Shown: positions 1 through 9,352, numbered from the stretch's first letter. The stretch is 64,000 nt of DNA from Acidianus sp. HS-5 (GCF_021655615.1 NZ_AP025245.1:1488001-1552000), one strand, 5' to 3'. Notes: a model not told the origin generated them from the letters alone. Program-made: numbers and translations.

Positions 1-5
1 TATAC

Positions 6-980
6 ATGGGCTGGGTTGACGAAATAGGGAAAATTAGCGAAGCAAGAGAAGGCTTAAACTCTGCAGACGTTAAGACTGAAATCGTAGTTTTACCTTCAAC
101 TTATGAGGAAGTAGCTGAAATAGTAAAGTTTGCCTTAAAGACGGGAATATCTATCTACCCTTTCAGTAAGAATAAGCACCACATAGGTAGTAAGGTTAAG
201 GCAAATATAGGCTTAAGTTTGGAGAAACTTAACAAGGTACTTACAATCTCGGAAGAAGACCTTTACGTTACAGTACACGCTGGAGCAGACTTTAAGTTAG
301 TAAACGAGGAGCTAAAGTCTCACGGTTTACAAATCCCGTTCATATACACGGGGTCTGTAGGAGGCTTTGCCTCAACTAACCTTCCATCAATCTTAACCTG
401 GTACGGTTATCCCAAGGAATGGCTTTTAGGGGCAAAAATAGTTACCGGATTGGGAGAGGTAATAAAGAGCGGTGGGAATACTACAAAGTTTTCCAGCGGA
501 TATAAGATATGGAAAGTTCTTTCGGGTTCACTGGGCTGGTTAGGGATATACCTAGAGCTGAACATAAGGCTTGTTCCTTACCAAGACTTCCACTTTGAGG
601 AAGTTAATAAAGTGAACTTTAGTTCTAGGCCTTTAGGTGTCGTGGGAATAAAAAGTGAGGGAACGAAGATTTACGAGATAAGGAAAGGAAAAGGGATGAA
701 GATAGAGATACCGGAGAACTTTGATGCTTCAATAGTTACAGTGAGGGGAAAAGAGATAGACACACTCAAGGAGATTGAAGGAGAATACTGTGTAGCTTAC
801 TACGGGAGCGGTTTAATAAGGTGCATAGGTGTTAACGTTGAAAGACTTAGGAGGAGTGGGTATACTGTAATAATTGAAAGGAATTGCGGAGAGGACTGTT
901 TTGGTTATAGTTATGAGACATTGAATCTGCTGAAGAAGAGTTTAGACCCTAACGGGGTTTTCTTTGGTGTGTTCAGATAG
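6..980 (+). CDS. FAD-binding oxidoreductase, GlcE-like subunit
   Basis: 324 aa. It resembles the small FAD subunit (GlcE type) of archaeal glycolate/lactate oxidases. The N-terminal part has the PCMH-type FAD-binding fold pattern (VVLPSTYEEVAEIVKFA, then YPFSKNKHHIG in place of the usual glycine-rich loop, then TGSVGGFASTNLP). The C-terminal cap is short, ending in SLDPNGVFFGVFR, a variant of the family's DP.GvfNPG ending. It is followed by a full GlcD homologue and a GlcF homologue on the same strand, which supports a three-subunit membrane-associated 2-hydroxyacid dehydrogenase. The substrate cannot be read from sequence. The gene starts five bases inside the window, so an upstream start cannot be excluded. 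Confidence 0.75.
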   Translation: MGWVDEIGKISEAREGLNSADVKTEIVVLPSTYEEVAEIVKFALKTGISIYPFSKNKHHIGSKVKANIGLSLEKLNKVLTISEEDLYVTVHAGADFKLVNEELKSHGLQIPFIYTGSVGGFASTNLPSILTWYGYPKEWLLGAKIVTGLGEVIKSGGNTTKFSSGYKIWKVLSGSLGWLGIYLELNIRLVPYQDFHFEEVNKVNFSSRPLGVVGIKSEGTKIYEIRKGKGMKIEIPENFDASIVTVRGKEIDTLKEIEGEYCVAYYGSGLIRCIGVNVERLRRSGYTVIIERNCGEDCFGYSYETLNLLKKSLDPNGVFFGVFR

Positions 981-1007
981 TTGTAGATAGTAAGCGCAAA
1001 AAGAAAT

Positions 1008-1019
1008 CCTTATTTATTC
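1008..1019 (+). promoter_or_regulatory. TATA-like promoter of the glcD-like gene
   Basis: An AT-rich CCTTATTTATTC element is centred about 25 bp before the ATG at 1038, with no Shine-Dalgarno sequence in between. This is the usual geometry of a leaderless Sulfolobales promoter. Confidence 0.45.
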
Positions 1020-1037
1020 TCTTTCTCTCTATAAACT

Positions 1038-2408
1038 ATGGAAGAGGAACTGAGGAAAATAGTCGGCGACCGTTGGGTAATTACCAATGAAGATAAATTG
1101 CTTTATTCCTTTGACGGCTTTACTGCAGTTTCCGGGAACCCTTCAATGGTAGTGCTTCCGGGGAGTGAGGAAGAGACTGTCGAAGTTATCAGATTTTTAA
1201 TATCTAGAGGGAAAGAATTCATAGTCAGAGGCTCTGGGACGAGCTTAAGTGGTGCTACAATACCTTTAGGAGGAGAAGTTGTAGTTTCAATGACCAGGCT
1301 TAACAAAGTGTATTGGGCAGAAGGGCTTGAAATAGAGGTAGGCCCGGGAATTGCAAATATAATGGTTACTAGAAGCTCACCTTCGGACTTATTTTATGCT
1401 CCAGACCCTTCAAGTTATGTAGTATCCTCAATTGGAGGAAACATTTCCCACGACTCCGGAGGAATACATGTAATAAAGTACGGCCCTACTTTCAACAGCG
1501 TTATCTCAATAAAGGTGATCCTTCCTAACGGTAGGATTGAGGAATTTAAACCTTCGCCGTTCTTTAATCCTACATCAATATTTATAGGAGCAGAAGGGAC
1601 ATTGGGTGCAATACTTAGAGCTAGGTTGAGACTTTTCCCAAAGCCTAAAGAGAGGAAGACAGTAATAGGAATATTCAAAGACGTGGAGTCTGCCTCTCAA
1701 GCCGTAATAAACATGTTTAAAGCTGGGATAATTCCTTCCGCTCTGGAAATGATGGATAAGAGCTCTGTAGGAGTTGTGGAAAAAAGTAGGTATAAAGCTG
1801 GGTTACCTCTAGCTAACATTTTATTGGTTGAACTTGACGGGGAGAATGTAAAGGAAGAGTTCGAGAAAGTGGTTGCAGTAATTAAGGGACTTGACGGAGA
1901 GTACACTGTCCCAGAAGATGATAGTAAGTATTGGAACGCTAGAAAAGGAGCCTTCCCTGCAATGGGAGTAGTATCTCCTGCATATTTAACTTTGGATTGT
2001 AATGTACCCAGAAAGATACTGCCAAAAATAATGGGAAGGATTGAGGAGATCTCTAAGGAGAAAGGAGTTATGATAGCTAACGTCTTCCATGCAGGTGACG
2101 GAAACCTTCACCCTTTAATACCTTATAACCCTGAGAATAAGGAAAGCTTGAAGAAAGCTTTAGAGGCCGGAAGTGAGATAACCTTGCTTGCAATAGAGAT
2201 GGGAGGAGTCCCTTCGGGAGAGCACGGAATAGGTCTTGAAAAGGTAAAGTTCCTTGAGAAGTATTACTCAGAGACTGACATTGAAGTCATGGACAGGCTA
2301 AGAAAGACCTTTGACCCTAAAGGTCTGCTTAACCCTTGCAAGTCCATAATAAAGGATAAGTGCAGCCCGGAAAATGAGGTAGTGAGGTGGATGTGGGAAT
2401 GGGACTAG
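1038..2408 (+). CDS. FAD-linked oxidase, GlcD family (glycolate/lactate dehydrogenase large subunit)
   Basis: 456 aa, a normal length for GlcD/D-lactate dehydrogenases. The FAD-binding PCMH domain is at the N-terminus, with RGSGTSLSG at residues 64-72 and the adjacent PLGGEVVVSM. The C-terminal FAD-linked oxidase domain has HAGDGNLHP from residue 351 and GEHGIG near 394, ending in RKTFDPKGLLNPCK. Known role of the family: flavin-dependent oxidation of a 2-hydroxyacid (glycolate or D-lactate), passing electrons through an Fe-S partner to the quinone pool. The partner is encoded immediately downstream and overlaps the end of this gene by 10 bases. The start is the ATG that follows a TATA element at leaderless spacing. 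Confidence 0.9.
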   Translation: MEEELRKIVGDRWVITNEDKLLYSFDGFTAVSGNPSMVVLPGSEEETVEVIRFLISRGKEFIVRGSGTSLSGATIPLGGEVVVSMTRLNKVYWAEGLEIEVGPGIANIMVTRSSPSDLFYAPDPSSYVVSSIGGNISHDSGGIHVIKYGPTFNSVISIKVILPNGRIEEFKPSPFFNPTSIFIGAEGTLGAILRARLRLFPKPKERKTVIGIFKDVESASQAVINMFKAGIIPSALEMMDKSSVGVVEKSRYKAGLPLANILLVELDGENVKEEFEKVVAVIKGLDGEYTVPEDDSKYWNARKGAFPAMGVVSPAYLTLDCNVPRKILPKIMGRIEEISKEKGVMIANVFHAGDGNLHPLIPYNPENKESLKKALEAGSEITLLAIEMGGVPSGEHGIGLEKVKFLEKYYSETDIEVMDRLRKTFDPKGLLNPCKSIIKDKCSPENEVVRWMWEWD

Positions 2409-3385
2409 AGAAGTGCGTTCACTGCGGTTTCTGTCTAGAATCTTGCCCTACTTACGTTATAACTAGGTCTGAAATACACTCTCCAAGAGGGAGGATACTT
2501 GCGGTAAAGCTGGGAATACCTAGCGAAGGGCTTGAAACTTGCGTATTCTGTAGGAGATGTGAGGCTTCATGTCCAAGCGGTGTAGAATACGGTGATGCGA
2601 TATCCTCAGTAAGGAAGGCTGATCCACTAAGGAAGGCAGTACATAAAATTCTTGAGAATCCTTCTCTCCTATATGCTTCGCTTAAGATTGCAAGGTACTC
2701 CACAAGCGGATTCATGTACAGATTATCAAGATTTATTCCGGAAGTTAACCCTCCGCTCTCGATAAGCAGTAAGGATGCTCAGTTAATCCTTTTCCCCGGC
2801 TGTATTACCTCTGTAGTGTTTAGAAAAACTGTAGAAAAAGCTTACAACTATCTGAGTAAGTACTTTAAAGTGAGTATTTATAACGGCTGTTGCGGTCTTC
2901 CTCATTACGCTGAGGGAGATAAGGAAAGGGCAATAAAGATAGCAGAGAAACTGAAGGATGAATTTAAAGGTAAAGTAGTGGTCTCACTTTCCTCAAACTG
3001 TACTGCACATATGAAGGAGATGGGCATTGACGTTTACGACTTTTCAGAATTTCTTGCAAAAAGAGACCTTCCTCTGCCTAAAATCGATATGGAAGTTACA
3101 GTACACGATCCCTGTCACGCAAACCTTGTGGGTATAACTAAGTATAATAGGGAAGTGCTGAAGAAGATGGGAGTAAAAATAAGGGAAATGGAAGATCCTT
3201 CATTTGAGTGCGGTGCAGGTGGTTCTTACTTTGTCTTTCAGGCAGATCTCTCTGATAAAATAATGAAGGCAAAGGAAGAAAAAGTCAAGAAGAGCGGTGC
3301 AAACGTAGTAGTTTCAACCAATCCTTCATGCAGTTTAGCTATAATGAAGTACAGCAGAGTAGTCCATATTGCAGATTTGCTTTAG
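2399..3385 (+). CDS. Fe-S oxidoreductase with CCG domains, GlcF/HdrD-like
   Basis: About 328 aa. Two ferredoxin-type [4Fe-4S] motifs lie at the N-terminus (CVHCGFCLESCP and CVFCRRCEASCP). They are followed by a pair of cysteine-rich CCG-type domains (NGCCGLPHYAEGD, HDPCHANL, CGAGGSYF) like those of GlcF, LutA and HdrB/D. The likely role is electron transfer from the GlcD-type flavoprotein to the membrane. I chose ATG 2399 over the in-frame GTG at 2387 because GAGGTGG at 2384-2390 is then a well-spaced Shine-Dalgarno sequence. The gene overlaps the upstream stop codon, so the two are probably co-translated. Confidence 0.85.
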   Translation: MGLEKCVHCGFCLESCPTYVITRSEIHSPRGRILAVKLGIPSEGLETCVFCRRCEASCPSGVEYGDAISSVRKADPLRKAVHKILENPSLLYASLKIARYSTSGFMYRLSRFIPEVNPPLSISSKDAQLILFPGCITSVVFRKTVEKAYNYLSKYFKVSIYNGCCGLPHYAEGDKERAIKIAEKLKDEFKGKVVVSLSSNCTAHMKEMGIDVYDFSEFLAKRDLPLPKIDMEVTVHDPCHANLVGITKYNREVLKKMGVKIREMEDPSFECGAGGSYFVFQADLSDKIMKAKEEKVKKSGANVVVSTNPSCSLAIMKYSRVVHIADLL

Positions 3386-3796
3386 AGACTGAGAGTATTC
3401 TCTGAGGGCTTCAAAGGGCAAGATTTTTCCATAATAAGGTATAATCTAAGGGGAGCATTGTTATCCTTGGAAGTACTACTGAATATGATTTACTTATTTT
3501 GCATCTTCCTCACGAGCCTAAAAGATTGTCCCTTTAGAAAGTTTACGTAGAGAGTATATAGTATTTATCGAAAATCCCTTGCAAAGTTACGTAACTTCAA
3601 ACCGATAACAGAGGAACTAAATAACTTCTGTAAAGCCTAAGATTCTTCATTGTAAAATGGATAAGATACCACACTGAAAATATTTACGAAGAGAAATTCC
3701 CGTAAAATACTTAGAATAATTAAACTGAATGAGACGAGTTTTACTGTATAAAAAGAGTAAATTTGTAAAAATTCAGATTGAAAAGTAGTTAGAGGT
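3386..3796. other. Non-coding gap with a dispersed repeat block
   Basis: No ORF with family features was seen. Two blocks, about 3571-3645 and 3692-3715, closely resemble blocks at 38498-38577 and 38700-38733. Shared strings include CTTGCAAA, GTAAAGCCTAA/GAAAGCCTAA and GAAGAGAAATTCCCGTA. This suggests a diverged dispersed non-coding element present in both places. Confidence 0.5.
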
Positions 3797-4426
3797 TTAA
3801 CTTTTAGCCATTTCATCTAAATAATCCCAGAAGTCCTTTTCATACTGTTGTATGGTAAAAGCTATAGTCCTTAACCTTCTGACGTCCTCTCCTTCAACGA
3901 GTTTAGCTATTCTATTCTCTACCTCTGTGTATGACACTTTGAAAGAGTCGAAGAACCCGGTCTCTTTTATCCCGTATTTTCTCAAAGAATCTCCTAAACC
4001 AGTAATTACTTTGCTCCACACTTGTAAGTTAACGATTAGAGCAAATAGGAACTCTGTAGGTTTGGAGTAGTTTGCTAACCAAGCTAAGTAATGCGTATAG
4101 CTGACAGCCTGAGGGGACACATTATAAGTTAATGGATCTCTCACTTCAAGGTTTAACTCCTTCATAAGTTTTATTAACTCCTTTAGAGCGCTGTAATCTC
4201 CGTCAAGGAGGATTTTGAAAAGCTCTAGTTCCTCTAAATCAGTGCTCCTAGATAAGCCTATTGCTATTGACCTCAAGTCGTGATTTACTATGTACCATTG
4301 GTTTATAACTAAGGCTTCAATAACTTCCCTCTTTAATTTTCCTTCTTGGGCTATTTTTAGTATGTTATGGTTTAGCACTTGCGAGTTTAATCCTTCCAAT
4401 TCCTTCCTTATATTATCAAGGATCAT
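3797..4426 (-). CDS. TenA/heme-oxygenase-fold family protein
   Basis: 209 aa and all-helical in appearance. The pattern matches the TenA/PqqC-like (thiaminase II-type) fold: an early H in the LNHNILKIAQEGKL region, INQWYIVNHDL, then SPQAVSYTHYLAWLANYSKPTEFLFALIVNLQVW, then a C-terminal FTIQQYEKDFWDYL helix. Known family roles are thiamine salvage, cofactor-linked oxygenation and iron-containing redox enzymes; sequence alone does not tell which applies. The active-site Cys of classical TenA is not obvious, so thiaminase activity is uncertain. The gene is monocistronic, with TTTATTACAT about 20-25 bp upstream of the ATG as a possible promoter. Confidence 0.6.
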   Translation of the reverse strand: MILDNIRKELEGLNSQVLNHNILKIAQEGKLKREVIEALVINQWYIVNHDLRSIAIGLSRSTDLEELELFKILLDGDYSALKELIKLMKELNLEVRDPLTYNVSPQAVSYTHYLAWLANYSKPTEFLFALIVNLQVWSKVITGLGDSLRKYGIKETGFFDSFKVSYTEVENRIAKLVEGEDVRRLRTIAFTIQQYEKDFWDYLDEMAKS

Positions 4427-4519
4427 AATATATTCATGTAATAAAAGATATAATAATTATCGTTAAAATCTAGGATAAAAATCTTACTAGTAATTTTAGC
4501 TAAAAGACGTCTTTATCAA

Positions 4520-4640
4520 TGCTTAGGGATACTTCAATTTTTATCAAGTAAACGTAAAACTTACTTTTAATTCAACGTTAGATTTTGAATTTAAGAAAAA
4601 TTAACGAGCTTAACACTTAATTGAAGTATACAACAAAGCA
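4520..4640. mobile_element. MITE-like element, family A, copy 1
   Basis: An AT-rich, non-coding element of 121 bp. Its ends are imperfect inverted repeats: left TGCTTAGGGATACTTCAATT; right, on the opposite strand, TGCTTTGTTGTATACTTCAA. Related copies lie at 31985-32106 and 53589-53717, with partial ones at 11596, 22749 and 59330. Shared core strings include CAATTTTTATCAA, GATTTTGAATTTAAGAAAA and GAGCTTAACAC. It ends about 10 bp before the helicase promoter. Confidence 0.65.
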
Positions 4641-4651
4641 CAACGTCAAAT

Positions 4652-4663
4652 AATACTTATAAA
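4652..4663 (+). promoter_or_regulatory. TATA box deciding the helicase start
   Basis: AATACTTATAAA is centred about 29 bp before ATG 4687 and directly abuts the longer in-frame ATG at 4663. A TATA box at that position cannot serve ATG 4663, so the transcript is most likely leaderless and begins at 4687. Confidence 0.6.
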
Positions 4664-4686
4664 TGTATTTTACATTTTTTCTCTTA

Positions 4687-7533
4687 ATGACATGCGATTC
4701 TTCAAGCATACTTTCCAGCTTAGGTCTGGAATTCAAGCATATTACAGAACAGGGAACTCCTCCTACATATACTGGCACTAAATTCAGAGATATCTTACCT
4801 AATTTATGTGCCCATAATGTCCAGCTTTGTGATTTAGAGCTATTTTCACATCAGCTTGAGGCAATAAATAAACTAATGCAAGGGAAAAACTTGGTTATAA
4901 ACGCTGAGACCGGGGGAGGGAAAACGGAAATATGGGTGACTTACGCTTTAGAAAAGCAGTTAAAGGAAGACTTTAACGTCCTCGCCATATACCCTACAAA
5001 GGCTTTGGCGGGAGACCAGATCGAAAGGATAGTGAATTATTATACTGACGCAGGATTTTCTGTGACTAAGCAAAAGAAGGGAAAGACTAAGACTGTGGAC
5101 GTGTATTACGGTGACGTCATAAAGTACGATGGGGACGTGTCAAGCTACGTCAAATCTGTAAAGGGAGCAAAGACTCTGCTAACTAATCCTGAGGTGGTAA
5201 AGAACGCGCTTTTCCAAAACCATAAGATAAACGACTTCCTGGGGAAGGTAAGGTTAATAGTAATTGATGAGTTTGATTTTTACGGTAGCAGTAAGGCAAC
5301 AGTCCTGCTCCACATAATTAAAGGGATAATGGATAAGTTTGGCATTAGACCGCAGGTGGTAATAATGAGTGCCACTCTTTCAGATCCGGAGGCAATAAAG
5401 CCGTTCTTTGACGTAGAAGTCGTAGGGGGTAAGTCGTTTAAACCAGAAAATAATACTTACATAATCTTAGGTAAGAAAGACGTACTCGTGGAAATAAGCA
5501 AAGAGCTGAACGTTGGTTATAACGAGCTCAAAGATAACTTCTTTAAATACGCTTCAGACCCGGGCAAACAGCAGTATTTTTCCTCAATCTTTAAGGACAA
5601 CGCTCAGTTAATCCCTGAATATTTAGAAAAACTGAAGTCATGTGACGAACTGACAATAGTCTTCTCCAGGTCGATAAATGAGGCAAACAACTTAATAGGG
5701 AAGATCGGAGGTAAAGTTAGTTACGACAGCAAAGTCCCCGTTGCGGTACATCACTCTGGGATAGATAAGTCCACAAGGCAGGAAACAGAGAAGGACATGA
5801 AGAACGGTAAGCTTAAAGTGGTTGTGACAGTAAAGACGCTTTTACAAGGCATAGACGTTGGGACCGTGACAAGAGTAGTCCACATGGGAATTCCAGATAA
5901 CGTTAGAGAGTTCATACAGAGGGAAGGAAGAAAGGGAAGAAGGGCAAGTATTAAAAAGACTGAGAGCGTAATATTTCCATTATCAATTTCAGATGCGGTA
6001 CTCCTTGAGGAGTATTCTACTTCCCTTAAAGAATGGGTTTCCTTAGGTCCTGAGTCCTTAATATTACTGCCAGACAACGAGTTCCTCAAGTTGATAGACG
6101 TTATCAGAGGAGCGTTAAATGATCCTGGGTTCCTGAAAAGCGTTGGTATAACGACCTTACCGCAGATCAGTTTTTACGAGCAGATGCACAAGACAGTACC
6201 TAAGTTACTATTTGATGGAAAAGATTGTAAAATGGTAGATAAGCTGAATTTCAGAGACGTGGTCGAGAAATATCAACTAGGTTGCATAGATCCAATGCTT
6301 AACGCAATAGTAGTTAGGAACTTAGCTGTAGGAGGTAAGAGGACTGTAACAGAGGACTCCACTTTCTCTCCAGCTATTGTCTGTAATGGCGTTAAAATGA
6401 GCTCACGCCCGGTTAATAATGCGAAAAATTATTATGAGAAGGTCTGTTGGTCTTGGGGACAGCCCCCAGACTTGAGAAGTGATATAGAGAGAGGAAAGCT
6501 TTGGTCTCAAGTTAACCTTGACGTACTCTTTGAAGGCGACGGAGGGTTTAAGCAAGTCCACGAGATAGGAAGAAAAGTCAGCTGGTATTTAGAATCCAGG
6601 AGGAAAATAAACCAACAGTATGAGGTAAAGAAGATAGAATTGGAATACACTCCTTCGCCCAGGTTGAGATACGACTTCCTCACTTACGTTTATGCAAGCG
6701 AACTTGAGCCAAGCGATATTACTAAAGTCGATGATGGCATGTATTTTATTATCGCAATACTTAGGTTAAATTACGGAGTAGACCTAAACCTCATAAAGTT
6801 TGGGGTATCAAACGCTGGAATATTAAAGGTCTGGGAGAACGAGTCGACTGCATTTTTAAAGCGTTTAAGGGAGATGAAGAAAGTGAAAGTTAGAGGAGTA
6901 GAACTGGACTGTAAGAAGCTCCTGCACGACGTCAAAAACGCCCAGCCATCAAAGAGGCTTGAACTACTCTTAAAGTACCTAGACCCTTATACTTTTAATA
7001 AGTTTAACTTTGCAGAGGTGAAGGACACTGCAGAGAGGTTTGTCCACTACTTATGTAATACAATTCCTATCCAACTCCAAGTTTTAGGAGGAGCAATGAT
7101 ACCTAAATCTCCCTTGGTAACTAGCATTATTATAGATTCCTTCGGAGGTAAATTTGCAGTCTCTTCACCTACTGGAGAAATGACTATATTTGACGATGAG
7201 GAAGAAGCGGTAAGGGAAGCTGTAAAGCTCAGCATAGACTTCTTAGACGATGCAATAGTAGTGCCATACGGCGTGAAGGTTGACAAGAGATACAAGAGCA
7301 AGGCTGAGATAGTATACGTAGATAAGGAGATAAATAAAATGTTAGGCGGGCCAATAAGCCTATCTAAATTTAGGGAGTTGGTCTTAAAAGACGACAGCCT
7401 AATGAGGGAAGAGAACGAGGCAGATAATAAAATTACAAGGGGAGAGGAGGTAGACTTAACGAGAGTATTTGAAAAAAGGATAGAGACTATAAGGCTTATG
7501 GTTAACTTGTGGAAAGCATACCTGGCTAAGTAA
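4687..7533 (+). CDS. Large SF2 DEAD/DEAH-type helicase paired with a CARF-PIN protein
   Basis: 948 aa from ATG 4687. The helicase motifs are complete and in order: I AETGGGKTE (about residues 73-81), Ia YPTKALAGDQ, II VIDEFDFYG, III MSATLSDP, IV VFSRSINEAN, V LLQGIDVGTVTRVVHMGIP and VI QREGRKGRRA. This indicates an ATP-driven SF2 enzyme of Ski2/Lhr-like character. The roughly 450 residues after motif VI match no domain I can name; clusters of Cys include DCKMVDKLNF, QLGCIDP, VCWSW and LDCKKLLHD. The next gene, 41 bp downstream on the same strand, encodes a CARF-PIN fusion, which suggests a joint defence role. It could instead be a general RNA/DNA helicase that happens to lie beside it. Confidence 0.75.
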   Translation: MTCDSSSILSSLGLEFKHITEQGTPPTYTGTKFRDILPNLCAHNVQLCDLELFSHQLEAINKLMQGKNLVINAETGGGKTEIWVTYALEKQLKEDFNVLAIYPTKALAGDQIERIVNYYTDAGFSVTKQKKGKTKTVDVYYGDVIKYDGDVSSYVKSVKGAKTLLTNPEVVKNALFQNHKINDFLGKVRLIVIDEFDFYGSSKATVLLHIIKGIMDKFGIRPQVVIMSATLSDPEAIKPFFDVEVVGGKSFKPENNTYIILGKKDVLVEISKELNVGYNELKDNFFKYASDPGKQQYFSSIFKDNAQLIPEYLEKLKSCDELTIVFSRSINEANNLIGKIGGKVSYDSKVPVAVHHSGIDKSTRQETEKDMKNGKLKVVVTVKTLLQGIDVGTVTRVVHMGIPDNVREFIQREGRKGRRASIKKTESVIFPLSISDAVLLEEYSTSLKEWVSLGPESLILLPDNEFLKLIDVIRGALNDPGFLKSVGITTLPQISFYEQMHKTVPKLLFDGKDCKMVDKLNFRDVVEKYQLGCIDPMLNAIVVRNLAVGGKRTVTEDSTFSPAIVCNGVKMSSRPVNNAKNYYEKVCWSWGQPPDLRSDIERGKLWSQVNLDVLFEGDGGFKQVHEIGRKVSWYLESRRKINQQYEVKKIELEYTPSPRLRYDFLTYVYASELEPSDITKVDDGMYFIIAILRLNYGVDLNLIKFGVSNAGILKVWENESTAFLKRLREMKKVKVRGVELDCKKLLHDVKNAQPSKRLELLLKYLDPYTFNKFNFAEVKDTAERFVHYLCNTIPIQLQVLGGAMIPKSPLVTSIIIDSFGGKFAVSSPTGEMTIFDDEEEAVREAVKLSIDFLDDAIVVPYGVKVDKRYKSKAEIVYVDKEINKMLGGPISLSKFRELVLKDDSLMREENEADNKITRGEEVDLTRVFEKRIETIRLMVNLWKAYLAK

Positions 7534-7545
7534 GAGCGTCTTCAG

Positions 7546-7554
7546 CTTTTATAC
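7546..7554 (+). promoter_or_regulatory. Internal promoter of the CARF-PIN gene
   Basis: CTTTTATAC lies about 25 bp before ATG 7575 in the 41-bp gap after the helicase stop. No Shine-Dalgarno sequence is seen. The CARF-PIN gene may therefore also be transcribed on its own as a leaderless message. Confidence 0.4.
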
Positions 7555-7574
7555 CTCTATTAGATAATAATTTT

Positions 7575-8831
7575 ATGAAATGTGTAGTAATTCCCATAAA
7601 TAGGTCTGATTACACTTTTGAAAGTTCCTTTTCCGCAATAGTGAGGAGTTACGAGCTTTTCAAACCCGGGAAGATAATTATACTTCACGCTGAATTTAAC
7701 AAAGTCCACTTACAGAAGCTTCACGATCTGTTTAATGAGTTGAGGGGGAATGGAATAGAAGTAAAGTGCAGGTTGCTGGACAAGGCCAGTTATGAAGACT
7801 TTAAAAAATTGATAGAGGAAGAGACCAAGGGGTGCGAAAAGACTTACCTAGTCCCGACTTCTGGTGCAAACATCGTTGCTGCATATTTAGGAATCCTTCA
7901 CACTCAGAATGGATATCCCTTGGTAAACTACTTGTTTTCCTTCGGTCCTTGGACTAGGTACTATTACCCCTTCGTCCCCAGGAGTTTAGAGAAGGCTTCG
8001 ATAATTGGCGATAGTATTTCTAATGATGTAAAGCTGGACTTAAAACTTGAAAGCTACCTAAGTAATACTACCTTTACTAGGATAATAGAGGACATGGCAA
8101 AGAGGCTTAACGAGGAAATACTAAAAGAGGAAGATGACCTCGTATTGAAAATTAAAGGCAATACAGCCCTTACTACAGTTTCCCCTGATTACAGCAGACT
8201 AATAAAGGAGATAAAAACGGTTTTACGCAATCTGAGGGATAAAGGCGATGAAATACAAAGTCCTTCAGATAAGGAACTAGAAAATCAAGCAAAAAGCATA
8301 CTTAGCTTAGCTGGAGCTTACGACATACTAACGGCTGACGGTAATAAAAGCATAGAGGAAATATCCTATGGCAGGACTGTGTTAATAGATACTAACCTAA
8401 TTTATTACGGCATTCATACGCACGAAATAAGGGACATAGTTATACCTTACTGCGTTCATAACGAGATCTTATGGAACGTAAATGAGAAGGAAAAATTCAG
8501 AGACGCAGTCTTTCACGTCTATGAGGCATTAAGAGAAAAAGTAAGGATGGTGCCAAGTGAGTCTACAATTTGTGACGTAGCAATACCTAAGATTGAGCCA
8601 GACCTAATTAAGGGATCCTTAGTATTAACTGGGGATAAAAGGGCTTACGATAGGTGGAAGAAGTTGGCAATAAGTTCCTACACTGACATCATGTTAGTCA
8701 AGCTAGGTGGAGAAAGGAAGGACTACGTAAGTGTTAGCAGTGTCATATTTAACCTTGCAGCTATACTCTATTTAATAGGCCTCCACGACGTAGAAGTGTG
8801 CTGGAAGAATTACGGCTGTGTATCTCCTTAA
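7575..8831 (+). CDS. CARF-PIN fusion protein, candidate cOA-activated nuclease
   Basis: 418 aa. The N-terminal part (about 1-150) looks like a CARF Rossmann domain: hydrophobic strand CVVIPI, strand KIIILHAEF, then YLVPTSGANIVAAYLGIL at residues 91-108, at the place of the CARF (S/T)GG ligand loop. A charged helical linker follows (about 155-260). The C-terminal part is a PIN nuclease domain with acidic residues D272 (LIDTN), E297 (CVHNEI) and D354 (LTGDK). CARF domains are known to bind cyclic oligoadenylates made by type III CRISPR complexes, and PIN domains cut RNA. I infer a cOA-gated ribonuclease that serves the Cmr system in this window. The family is recognised from motifs only, and ligand and activity are unproven. 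Confidence 0.7.
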   Translation: MKCVVIPINRSDYTFESSFSAIVRSYELFKPGKIIILHAEFNKVHLQKLHDLFNELRGNGIEVKCRLLDKASYEDFKKLIEEETKGCEKTYLVPTSGANIVAAYLGILHTQNGYPLVNYLFSFGPWTRYYYPFVPRSLEKASIIGDSISNDVKLDLKLESYLSNTTFTRIIEDMAKRLNEEILKEEDDLVLKIKGNTALTTVSPDYSRLIKEIKTVLRNLRDKGDEIQSPSDKELENQAKSILSLAGAYDILTADGNKSIEEISYGRTVLIDTNLIYYGIHTHEIRDIVIPYCVHNEILWNVNEKEKFRDAVFHVYEALREKVRMVPSESTICDVAIPKIEPDLIKGSLVLTGDKRAYDRWKKLAISSYTDIMLVKLGGERKDYVSVSSVIFNLAAILYLIGLHDVEVCWKNYGCVSP

Positions 8832-9319
8832 ATAGAGGATATTCCATGGGGAAATTTCATTTTTAATTAAGGTAAGCGGGACTTATAAAGAATTAAGGTT
8901 ACAAATTATAGTATGAAGTACCTTTAAAGTGAGGGATCGGAGAATTACTACGAAGCGCTCTTATGTAGCCATATTATTCGATAAGTAGTGAAAATATATC
9001 AAAGTAGTTCAAACTTGAGCTCTGGAACGAGCTAGAAATAAGGATTTTAGGGGAGGCGAATCTCCACCTCTAACTTGAGGAGGGATATTCATATTAAGGT
9101 TATCCTAAAGTAGAGGTTAAAGGTTTTAAGTGCTCCATATGATGTATGCTAATAAACATAATTAATTGAACTAGGAGAGTTCCAATTTTTGAACTAACAT
9201 ATAGACTTATTTTAAATATATCTTTTCCATAATATTTAACTAAGTTTTCTACTCTTATCATCGAGCTAAAATCTACTGAGAAATTATTAAAGCTTGTCGT
9301 AAGGAACTACGCTGAAAAG
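8832..9319. other. Intergenic stretch, nothing recognised
   Basis: About 490 bp without a plausible gene. Stop codons are frequent in all frames, and no repeat from the rest of the window was recognised. Confidence 0.5.
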
Positions 9320-9350
9320 CTTATATACTTCACTTCACTAAAGTAAAGTG
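9320..9350 (+). promoter_or_regulatory. Promoter with inverted-repeat operator
   Basis: TATA box CTTATATAC lies at 9320-9328, about 29 bp before ATG 9353. An inverted repeat, CACTTCACT (9331-9339) and AGTAAAGTG (9342-9350), with 8 of 9 positions pairing, sits between the TATA box and the expected transcription start. That position is typical of an archaeal repressor operator. Confidence 0.5.
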
Positions 9351-9352
9351 AA

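Noticed and set aside
4663..4686. Longer start of the helicase at ATG 4663
   Set aside because: The TATA box directly abuts this ATG; a leaderless start at 4687 fits the promoter spacing.
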